Positions 1 to 5,173 of a stretch of 8,540 nucleotides of DNA are shown piece by piece. Both the position numbers and the translations under genes were made by a program. Below the pieces are notes generated by a model. That model saw only the letters and a program-made list of their open reading frames with translations, was not told where the DNA came from and did no database searches. Every line of letters starts with the position of its first letter. Within the stretch, counting starts at the first letter, position 1. The DNA comes from a bacterium (GTDB taxonomy: Bacteria; SZUA-79; Acidulodesulfobacterales; Acidulodesulfobacteraceae): assembly GCA_021791295.1 (NCBI GenBank), contig JAJYWW010000169.1:1-8540 (forward strand). Direction: 5' to 3'.

Positions 1-974
1 TTACCTACTGGAGCGGAATCAGGGGTGCGGTTCTGACCGCCGTTATGAAAGACGTAATAATTTTAATAACGGTCATAGTTATTATTATTTTCGTTCCTCT
101 TGCATACGGCGGTTTTTCTCACGCATTTGCCGCGGCAGGGCATATAGGAGCCGGAAAAAAGCCACCCGTGGATTATGCGACACTGCCGCCTATGCTCGTA
201 AACGCATATATAAGCCTCTTTATACTTAGCGCTCTTGCTCTTTATCTTTATCCTCACGCTATTAACGGCGTATTGAGCGCTAAAAGCGCTAAAAGCGTCA
301 GGCTTAGCACCGCACTTCTGCCTATATACGGACTCGGGCTTGCTTTCCTGGCCTTATTCGGCATACTCGTATATTCGGTACCGGCAGCGCTTAAAACGGT
401 AGGAGGAAACGGAACGCTCGTCGTTCCGGCTTTAATTCAATCCACTATGCCTTCATGGTTTACGGGTTTTGCTTTTTTGGGGATATTTATCGGGGGATTG
501 GTTCCGGCGGCAATTATGGCTATATCGCAGGCTAATCTTTTGACGAGAAATATTATAAAAGAATTTAAACCCGACCTAAGCGGCGAAGCTGAAACTAAAA
601 TCGCGAAATGGTCGTCGGTAATTTTTAAATTTCTTGCATTAGGCTTTGTTTTTTTGGTTCCCGAAACATATTCGATACAGCTTCAGCTTCTCGGAGGAAT
701 ACTTATAGTGCAGACCCTTCCCCCTATATTTATAGGTTTATACACTAAATGGTTAGATAAAAACGCTTTGATAGCAGGCTGGCTTGTAGGAACATTTTCA
801 GGCATTTATTTCGTGCTTAAGGCTAACGCAGGACATCCGATAGTCACGACCTTCATGAAAACGCCCTACGGATTACTGTATGTTGCGCTCGTTGCGCTTA
901 TTTTAAACCTGGCAGTTACTATTATTTGGTCTATCATAGCGGGAGCTTTTAAAAAACCGGCTACTATTAGCTAA
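1..974 (+). CDS. Sodium:solute symporter (SSS family, MctP-like), C-terminal part, 5' truncated
   Basis: This is an inner-membrane secondary transporter of the sodium:solute symporter family, and the window edge removes its N-terminal part. The first complete codon is at position 3, and the reading frame is open through residues Y-W-S-G-I-R-G before the ATG at 45. That Met is therefore internal, not a start. About 323 residues remain, with roughly eight hydrophobic segments. Recognisable family signatures are LYPHAINGVLSA, VPAAIMAISQANLLTRNI and IQLQLLGGILIVQTLPP, which resemble monocarboxylate permeases of the MctP type (acetate, pyruvate, lactate and similar acids, from family knowledge). 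The substrate cannot be fixed from this fragment. It ends at a TAG. It is the only + strand gene in the window and converges on the hicAB pair. No classical + strand terminator follows; the hairpins downstream belong to a repeat element whose T-run reads on the other strand. Confidence 0.9.
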   Translation, partial: TYWSGIRGAVLTAVMKDVIILITVIVIIIFVPLAYGGFSHAFAAAGHIGAGKKPPVDYATLPPMLVNAYISLFILSALALYLYPHAINGVLSAKSAKSVRLSTALLPIYGLGLAFLALFGILVYSVPAALKTVGGNGTLVVPALIQSTMPSWFTGFAFLGIFIGGLVPAAIMAISQANLLTRNIIKEFKPDLSGEAETKIAKWSSVIFKFLALGFVFLVPETYSIQLQLLGGILIVQTLPPIFIGLYTKWLDKNALIAGWLVGTFSGIYFVLKANAGHPIVTTFMKTPYGLLYVALVALILNLAVTIIWSIIAGAFKKPATIS

Positions 975-1012
975 CGGCAAAGAGGCAGGCATTAGAAAAA
1001 AATAAAACAAAC

Positions 1013-1119
1013 AAAAACTCCCGACCGCGTTTAACGCTGTCGGGAGTAATAATATGGAGGCTGGCGTTTATAAAAGCGAAGCTTTTATGCCAGCCGCAGT
1101 GAATAAATATGACACCTTT
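1013..1119 (+). repeat. Two-hairpin intergenic repeat element, copy 1
   Basis: Copy 1 of an element of about 107 bp that recurs, without gaps, exactly 700 bp downstream (1713-1819). I count 11 mismatches in 107 positions, about 90% identity. Order of parts: hairpin A (stem ACTCCCGAC/GTCGGGAGT, 1017-1047); the tetranucleotide GGAG at 1056-1059; hairpin B (1060-1094: upper stem ATAAAAGC/GCTTTTAT with a GAA loop, a 4-nt GTTT bulge on the 5' arm, lower stem GCTGGC/GCCAGC); then a tail GTGAATAAATATGACACC. The mismatches fall mostly in the loop of hairpin A and between parts. Stem position T1062-A1092 here is G1762-C1792 in copy 2, a compensatory change. It lies between two convergent gene ends. 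A GGAG just 5' of an imperfect hairpin recalls REP sequences served by RAYT transposases, but no such transposase is in this window. Confidence 0.85.
1017..1047 (-). terminator. Hairpin A of repeat copy 1, probable terminator of hicAB
   Basis: A perfect 9-bp GC-rich stem (1017-1025 with 1039-1047) encloses a 13-nt centre that can pair further (GCGT/ACGC). Read on the - strand, the stem is followed by TTTTTGTTTGTTTT, the layout of an intrinsic terminator, about 90 bp past the hicB stop. On the + strand no T-run follows, so it would not stop the symporter transcript by the same mechanism. Confidence 0.6.
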
Positions 1120-1138
1120 ATTTTTTATTATTATATTT

Positions 1139-1348
1139 TTATATTGTTAGATATTCTGCATAAGAAACAGGTTCTGGGATATTTGTTCCGTCTTCCATTA
1201 AACCGTCAATATGCATTTTAATAGCTTCAGCCATATTTTTTTTTGTTTCTTCCTTAGTTTTTCCTGTAGAAATAACTCCTGGTAGATCCGGTGAATAACA
1301 CGAATAATTATTGCCTGCTTTTTCAATTACTATAAGCACTTTTTGCAT
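1139..1348 (-). CDS. hicB: HicB-family antitoxin, short form
   Basis: This 69-residue protein matches the short HicB/UPF0150 type: an N-terminal beta strand, then YSCYSPDLPG (residues 15-24) and STGKTKEET (27-35), the usual core of the partial RNase H-like HicB fold. In known systems HicB binds HicA and masks its active site. The protein ends shortly after the fold (PEPVSYAEYLTI), so there is no room for the C-terminal ribbon-helix-helix or HTH DNA-binding domain of longer HicBs. Autorepression, if it occurs, must work differently. It lies 4 nt after the hicA stop codon, in the toxin-first order usual for hicAB. The hicA 3' end carries two copies of AAAGAGGAC, the second putting GAGG about 12 nt before the ATG, a loosely spaced ribosome binding site. 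Confidence 0.88.
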   Translation of the reverse strand: MQKVLIVIEKAGNNYSCYSPDLPGVISTGKTKEETKKNMAEAIKMHIDGLMEDGTNIPEPVSYAEYLTI

Positions 1349-1352
1349 ATTT

Positions 1353-1556
1353 TTATCTGTCCTCTTTGTCCTCTTTTAATTTTGCCTGTTTCAGAATACT
1401 GTTTAACGTGCCTGCCGCTATATCATCGTTTGGGTGTCCCGCAATAGTTACTCTGCCTGTTTTATTAGAATGCTTATACTGTCTATGACTGCCTTTTATT
1501 GCAATAAGAACCCAACCATCTTTTTCTAATATTTTTATTATATCACGAATTTTCAT
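1353..1556 (-). CDS. hicA: HicA-family mRNA interferase toxin
   Basis: This 67-residue protein has the full HicA (YcfA-like) signature: a helix with KILEKDGW (residues 8-15), then KGSHRQYKH (21-29) carrying the catalytic His24, then VTIAGHPNDDIAAGTLNSIL (36-55). The fold is a small double-stranded-RNA-binding-like domain. Characterised members cleave mRNA and are neutralised by the partner HicB encoded next door. Length is typical, and the catalytic His and the HP..DI..GTL motif are intact, so it looks functional. The ATG at 1556 has no Shine-Dalgarno sequence in the AT-rich leader, so toxin translation may be weak relative to hicB. The pair sits between two direct copies of an intergenic repeat, which suggests acquisition as a cassette. 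Confidence 0.9.
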   Translation of the reverse strand: MKIRDIIKILEKDGWVLIAIKGSHRQYKHSNKTGRVTIAGHPNDDIAAGTLNSILKQAKLKEDKEDR

Positions 1557-1712
1557 TTTTTATATTTGTATTTTAAACCTTAACAGCTGACTTAAAATAT
1601 ACATTTATAACTCACTTTTTATTATTTTATAATACTTATAAATAAAAATGAACTCTTAAAAATAAATAAATGTTTAAATTACATTTACATAATTGGAAAT
1701 TACGGGACGTAA
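1557..1712 (-). promoter_or_regulatory. hicAB upstream region with candidate operator dyad
   Basis: This 156-bp AT-rich region must hold the hicAB promoter. An interrupted dyad, ATTTTAA (1570-1576) and TTAAAAT (1592-1598), lies 14 to 42 bp upstream of the hicA start and has CAGCTG between its arms. It is a possible operator. Several TATAAA/TATAAT-like hexamers occur further up, but I cannot pair any with a convincing -35 box. No gene is seen here. Confidence 0.35.
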
Positions 1713-1819
1713 AAAAACTCCCGACCACGTCAAACGCAGTCGGGAGTAAGAATACGGAGGCGGGCGTTTATAAAAGCGAAGCTTTTATGCCCGCTGGAGT
1801 GAATAAATCTGACACCTTT
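1713..1819 (+). repeat. Two-hairpin intergenic repeat element, copy 2
   Basis: Second full copy, co-linear with copy 1 at an exact offset of +700. Hairpin A stem arms are at 1717-1725 and 1739-1747, GGAG at 1756-1759 and hairpin B at 1760-1794, with lower stem GCGGGC/GCCCGC, GTTT bulge and GAA loop. The tail GTGAATAAATCTGACACC is followed by eight T. A second truncated tail, TTGACACC plus T7 (1826-1840), follows at once and runs into the porin stop codon, as if two element ends lie in tandem. Loop bases of hairpin A differ at four places while its stem is unchanged. Confidence 0.85.
1717..1747 (-). terminator. Hairpin A of repeat copy 2, probable terminator of the porin gene
   Basis: The 9-bp stem ACTCCCGAC/GTCGGGAGT is followed on the - strand by seven T (1711-1717). 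It lies 92 bp past the porin stop codon at 1839, with hairpin B of the same repeat in between. This is a good intrinsic terminator layout for - strand transcripts arriving from the porin. Confidence 0.65.
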
Positions 1820-1838
1820 TTTTTGTTGACACCTTTTT

Positions 1839-3545
1839 TTAGAAGTTCCAGATAACTGCAGAACCTAAAGCAAAAATGTCTTTATGTGTCGGGTTAGTGG
1901 GACTAGAAAAAGTTCCGCTATATTTGTTAGGAGTAGAAGTTTCAGCAATCGTATTACTCATTGTTGATTCTACACCGCTTCCCGTCCATACGTATGCTCC
2001 CCATGCCTGCCATGCAAGCGTCTTGGTAAAGTGATGGGTAAAGTTAAGGTCGAATTCCGTTCCTATGTCGCTGCCGCCGAAAACTTGTTGTCCATCAATT
2101 GAAGTTTTTAACCATGCGGCGTGAATTAAAGATTCCTGCAACGAATTGCCTGAAGCTAAATGTTCGGTCGCATCAACCATAATTACATACCTGTTGGCAA
2201 GGTTTGCTCCCATAGCTTCTGCAGGTCCCGAATAAATATAAGCTAATCCGGGTGCGCTAAACTCGATAGGCTGCCAGTCGTTGCCTATAACGTCGCCAAA
2301 AATAGTCCTGGTATTCTGGAGCATTGAATAATAGGTCATATCTAAGTGGTCGTTTGATATAGGACCGCCTATGCCGAATTTAAAGCCTAATGTAGTTGGA
2401 GTGGAAGTGTTTAACAACTGAGAACCTGTTAAATAAATGTCATAGCTTTCAATTTTAGTCCTACCTTCGTTCGTATTATCAAAAGTTTCAGTTAAATCAG
2501 TGTTAGTAGTAGTTGGTGAATAACCTATAAAAGGACTATTCATAATGTCCCCTCTGAAATAATCGAACTCTCCGGCAAGTTTAGTTCCTTTAGCTGCATA
2601 TGTAGCGCTCAATCCGCCGTATGTTATGTTTGCAGAGGCAGATTTAGAATTAAGTGTTGGTGTCGCATAATATGCTCCAGAAATAATCTGGGTAAGTTCC
2701 GCGCCAAACTGATTTAAATGGGCTTCGGTTAGCCATACGCTCCATGAAACATCGTTCATAGGCTTTAAACTCATAACCTCGATGGTCGGAATAGTTCCGC
2801 TCTGAATATGCGAATAACCGTAAGCGGCAGGAGGCGTAGTTCCGATGTCTGTAGGAGTGGTACTGTTATTATAAGCTGTAGTTTCGTTGCCGAACAAGTT
2901 TCCTATAAATATTCCCGTATTGCCAAGCGGAATAAAATCGCCTATACCGTCTGCGTTGGTATTGACGGCTATGCCGAGACCGAACTTAACCGGCATACGC
3001 CCGAACATAACAGCGCCGATAGGGGTAATAAACCTGATGTAAGCCTGTCTTAAGCCGAAAGTGTTAAAGTCGTGGTTAAAACCTGCAGGGACAGTTGTAG
3101 CTCCTAAGGCATCCCATCCGTTACTGCCATAGCCATTTGTAACGCCGTTATAAGCATTGGTAAGGTCGAACTGAGTAAAAATAGCGGCAAGCGGCATTCC
3201 ATGCGCTAATTTATCGTAGCTTATTGAAGCATTTAATCTTAATCTTTGAAGAAATACGTCGAAAGTGTTTTGCGTAGGCGGATTAAATGAACTTTGCTTA
3301 GGTGCAACAGTATTAGTACCTGTTCCTGAATCCGTGTATGTATAACTTCCTACGCTACTAGCAAACATCTCCGATTCATTCTGTGCGTATAATGCCTTTC
3401 CGACGTACGTCCCGCTTATTGAAAAGCTGACGCCCGACTTGTTTGCCTGCGATGCGGCAAAAGTCTTAGGAGCCGTTGTTAAACTTAAAAAACCGGCTAT
3501 TGCAACTGCTACTGCCAATGCCGGCAATGAAAATCTTTTTTTCAT
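1839..3545 (-). CDS. Porin-like outer membrane beta-barrel protein
   Basis: This 568-residue protein has a clear Sec signal peptide: MKKRF, a hydrophobic stretch at about residues 8-22, and a likely cut after Ala30 (KTFA). The mature part shows alternating hydrophobic/polar stretches rich in Gly, Ser, Thr, Asn and Tyr, and ends VIWNF. A C-terminal Phe is the usual assembly signal of outer-membrane barrels. The most conserved-looking stretch is at about 165-195, with LRQAYIRF, TPIGAVMFGRMP and KFGLGIAVN, similar in style to porin-like proteins of deltaproteobacteria. I cannot assign a substrate, so this is a general porin or solute channel by inference. The start is secure: AAGGGAGG lies 5 nt before the ATG. 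It appears monocistronic, with its own promoter, a structured leader upstream and a repeat-borne terminator downstream. The long Ser/Thr/Asn-rich segments at about 62-95 and 220-240 are probably surface loops. Confidence 0.8.
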   Translation of the reverse strand: MKKRFSLPALAVAVAIAGFLSLTTAPKTFAASQANKSGVSFSISGTYVGKALYAQNESEMFASSVGSYTYTDSGTGTNTVAPKQSSFNPPTQNTFDVFLQRLRLNASISYDKLAHGMPLAAIFTQFDLTNAYNGVTNGYGSNGWDALGATTVPAGFNHDFNTFGLRQAYIRFITPIGAVMFGRMPVKFGLGIAVNTNADGIGDFIPLGNTGIFIGNLFGNETTAYNNSTTPTDIGTTPPAAYGYSHIQSGTIPTIEVMSLKPMNDVSWSVWLTEAHLNQFGAELTQIISGAYYATPTLNSKSASANITYGGLSATYAAKGTKLAGEFDYFRGDIMNSPFIGYSPTTTNTDLTETFDNTNEGRTKIESYDIYLTGSQLLNTSTPTTLGFKFGIGGPISNDHLDMTYYSMLQNTRTIFGDVIGNDWQPIEFSAPGLAYIYSGPAEAMGANLANRYVIMVDATEHLASGNSLQESLIHAAWLKTSIDGQQVFGGSDIGTEFDLNFTHHFTKTLAWQAWGAYVWTGSGVESTMSNTIAETSTPNKYSGTFSSPTNPTHKDIFALGSAVIWNF

Positions 3546-3602
3546 CTTTACCTCCCTTAATTTTGGTTTTTTTTAATTTTTTTTAAGTCTAAATAAACCT
3601 TA

Positions 3603-3676
3603 ATTGCAATAGTCCTCCTTGCGAACTATCACGTAAAGGCTTTTGCGTTTAACCGATAACGGCAAAAACCTGCAAT
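3603..3676 (-). ncRNA. Predicted structured leader (three-way junction) of the porin mRNA
   Basis: Read on the - strand, this part of the 5' leader can form P1 (AUUGCA 3671-3676 with UGCAAU 3603-3608), P2 (GGUUUUUGC 3662-3670 with GCAAAAGCC 3638-3646, one G-U pair, 15-nt loop) and P3 (AUAGU 3625-3629 with ACUAU 3609-3613). P1 abuts P2 and P3 with no gap, and an 8-nt joiner UUUACGUG separates P2 from P3. The P3 loop holds AAGGAGG, a strong Shine-Dalgarno-like string that is not the porin ribosome site. It could bind ribosomes at a mini-ORF (TTG, six codons, then TAG). The ACGCAAAAGCC string loosely recalls the c-di-GMP-I riboswitch, but the remaining conserved positions are absent. The pairing is my own reading by eye; function is unknown. 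Confidence 0.4.
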
Positions 3677-3698
3677 GTAAATTAAACGTAATTTAAAA

Positions 3699-3726
3699 GT
3701 TATCATATATCCTATAAACTTGTCAA
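3699..3726 (-). promoter_or_regulatory. Sigma70-type promoter of the porin gene
   Basis: On the - strand a perfect -35 box TTGACA (3721-3726) is followed after 16 nt by GATAAC (3699-3704), 4 of 6 matches to TATAAT. An overlapping TATGAT is too close to the -35 box. The start site would fall near 3692, leaving a leader of about 145 nt. Confidence 0.55.
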
Positions 3727-3730
3727 GAAA

Positions 3731-3756
3731 AATTAATAATTTTTTTAAAAAAATTT
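3731..3756 (-). promoter_or_regulatory. A/T-tract block upstream of the porin -35 box, UP-element candidate
   Basis: A pure A/T dyad, AATTTTTTT followed directly by AAAAAAATT (3738-3755), sits just upstream of the -35 box. Phased A and T tracts in this position are typical of UP elements that bind the RNA polymerase alpha subunit and raise promoter strength, consistent with an abundant porin. It may also be the end region of the lpxC transcript, but it lacks a GC stem. Confidence 0.35.
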
Positions 3757-3800
3757 ATTATAAATAAAACTATTCAAATATTCTAATATATATATAATCC

Positions 3801-4778
3801 TTATGCAAAAAGGGTTGCGGCGGTCTTCCCCACGGCAATAAAATTAGCCTCTTCTTTTTTTCCGTGCTGGGCGTTCGAGATTATTAAGCGCTCGCCTATT
3901 TTTTTAACTATTTTAGAATTCATATCGTGTCCGGTTTTTTTTGCAAGCACCCTGCCTTTGATTCTGTAGCCGGCAAGGTATAAATCCCCGATAAGGTCTA
4001 AGACTTTATGCCTTATGAATTCGTCTTTATATCTTAAACCGTCTTTGTTAAGTACGGAAGTTTCGTCCAAAACAAGCGCATTGTCGAGACTGCCTCCGAG
4101 CGCAAGACCGCTCTTTTTTAAATATTCGACGTCTTTTAAAAAACCGAAAGTCCTTGCTTTTGAAATTTCGCCGTAAAAATTAAATCCGTCTATTTTCATA
4201 TCGAACGAACCGGACTGCACAAGCGGATGGTTAAAATCCATATCGTACGATATTTCAAAATCGTCCGACGGATATACTGCTATAGACGCTCCTATTTTGT
4301 CGCCGCTTTCTGCGCTTATAGGTTTCAGTATTTCGATATATTTTCTTTTTGCGTTAAGTTCTTTTATGCCGCTTTCGTAAAAAGATTCGTAAAATACCTT
4401 TGCGCTTCCGTCCATAGCCGGAATTTCGCATCCGTAAACTTCTATTAAAGCGTTGTCTATTCCTGCTCCCCACAGAGCCGACATAAGGTGTTCCACGGTC
4501 GAAATACATCCTGCGGCTTCTTTGGCGTCTCCGTCTTTCTTAAGCCCTATGCTTGTTCTAAGCATAGTCGAGCATACGTTGTCCGCTTTAGCTTTTATTA
4601 TAACGTTCGGATTTATGTCTTTTCTGACGAACGTAATTCCGGAATCGGCTTTAGCGGGTTTTATTATTATCTGCGACTCCTTGCCCGTATGCAGGCCTAT
4701 TCCTTTAAAATAAAGAATATTCGATACCGTATGCTGTAATTCGTTCTGGTCTTCTTTTAATATCGCGTAATTTTCCAT
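3801..4778 (-). CDS. lpxC: UDP-3-O-acyl-N-acetylglucosamine deacetylase
   Basis: LpxC removes the acetyl group from UDP-3-O-acyl-GlcNAc, the committed zinc-dependent step of lipid A synthesis, in the cytoplasm. Numbered from the ATG at 4778 (325 residues), the hallmarks are FKGIGLHTG (24-32), TVEHLMSAL (94-102) with general base Glu96 and zinc ligand His97, EIPAMDGSA (118-126), KARTFGF (207-213), GGSLDNALVLD (228-238), HKVLDLIGD (257-265) with zinc ligands His257 and Asp261, and GHDMN with His284. All catalytic residues are present, and length is close to the usual ~305. A TTG four codons upstream (4790) is in frame, but it directly abuts the AAAGG, leaving no spacing. The ATG, 8-12 nt after GG-rich bases, is preferred. 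It stands alone between gene-poor stretches, so it is probably transcribed separately from ruvB. Confidence 0.96.
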   Translation of the reverse strand: MENYAILKEDQNELQHTVSNILYFKGIGLHTGKESQIIIKPAKADSGITFVRKDINPNVIIKAKADNVCSTMLRTSIGLKKDGDAKEAAGCISTVEHLMSALWGAGIDNALIEVYGCEIPAMDGSAKVFYESFYESGIKELNAKRKYIEILKPISAESGDKIGASIAVYPSDDFEISYDMDFNHPLVQSGSFDMKIDGFNFYGEISKARTFGFLKDVEYLKKSGLALGGSLDNALVLDETSVLNKDGLRYKDEFIRHKVLDLIGDLYLAGYRIKGRVLAKKTGHDMNSKIVKKIGERLIISNAQHGKKEEANFIAVGKTAATLFA

Positions 4779-4875
4779 AATGTTATCCAACCTTTTACAA
4801 ATTATAAATTATTAAATTATAAATAAACTTAAATTACTTTCATATTTATAATGCAATAATTATGCCATATAGAAC

Positions 4876-4914
4876 AAAAAAGGTGTCAGATTTATTTATT
4901 TATTTACTCCCGAC
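4876..4914 (-). repeat. Truncated third copy of the intergenic repeat (tail plus half of hairpin A)
   Basis: On the + strand this reads AAAAAGGTGTCAGA, then TTTATT-type spacer, then ACTCCCGAC. It is the reverse complement of the element tail joined to one arm of hairpin A. Compared with the full copies, hairpin B is missing altogether and the opposite arm of hairpin A has decayed (TGTATTTGCAGG follows instead of loop plus GTCGGGAGT). The orientation is opposite to copies 1 and 2. Confidence 0.65.
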
Positions 4915-4934
4915 TGTATTTGCAGGTATATAGC

Positions 4935-5024
4935 GAAAAAGGCGTCAGATATTATTTTCCGCAAGAATTTTCTTAACGCTTAATAACATTACGTATGCGG
5001 AAAATAATATCTGACGCCTTTTTC
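4935..5024. repeat. Perfect 29-bp inverted repeat with 32-nt loop; possible ruvB terminator or MITE-like element
   Basis: Arms 4935-4963 and 4996-5024 are exact reverse complements over 29 bp. They begin GAAAAAGGCGTCAGAT and end in TTTTCCGCA at the loop side. The outer part matches the terminal motif of the repeat family (AAAAAGGYGTCAGAT). With A5 before and T5 after the GC-containing stem on either strand, it can serve as a bidirectional terminator and lies about 150 bp past the ruvB stop. Just outside the right arm, TGACAGCTTTTTCGC (5030-5044) resembles the reverse complement of the left border GCGAAAAAGGCGTCA, so ends may be nested. Confidence 0.8.
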
Positions 5025-5173
5025 TTTCGTGACAGCTTTTTCGCAGCATTTTTTTCTACGACTGTATTATTTTTATATGTGCGTGAATTATTTTTCGCGT
5101 ATATTCTGTTACATGGATATATATTGTGGGAACTAAAGTTCGCATTTGGAGGCATAGCAAATAAATACTTTTC

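Larger units (their letters stand above)
4779..5173. other. Gene-free interval between ruvB and lpxC, rich in repeat remnants
   Basis: No credible gene is seen in these 395 bp; open frames across it are AT-rich and lack family features or start signals. It contains a truncated repeat copy (4876-4914), a perfect inverted repeat (4935-5024) and an AT-rich lpxC leader (4779-4875). The leader has several TATAAT-like hexamers but no clear -35 box. A 10-bp string CGACTGTATT occurs at 4911-4920 and again at 5059-5068, on either side of the inverted repeat. The stretch 5069-5173 shows nothing further. Confidence 0.6.

Noticed and set aside
45..47. ATG at 45 as the symporter start
   Set aside because: The frame is open to the window edge, and the residues before it match the family transmembrane region, so this Met is internal.
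1013..1819. CRISPR array or composite transposon around hicAB
   Set aside because: There are only two copies, separated by 700 bp with genes between, and no transposase, cas gene or terminal inverted repeats of IS type.
1670..1855. Open frame of 61 codons on the + strand
   Set aside because: It is a translation of repeat copy 2 plus AT-rich flank and overlaps the porin 3' end, with no start signal.
3603..3676. c-di-GMP-I (GEMM) riboswitch upstream of the porin
   Set aside because: Only the ACGCAAA-AGCC string is similar. The tetraloop, receptor and the conserved 3' half are missing, so I call it only an unclassified structured leader.
4779..4790. Upstream TTG as lpxC start
   Set aside because: The only purine-rich site abuts the TTG with no spacing, whereas the ATG at 4778 has workable spacing and the conserved fold starts well after it.
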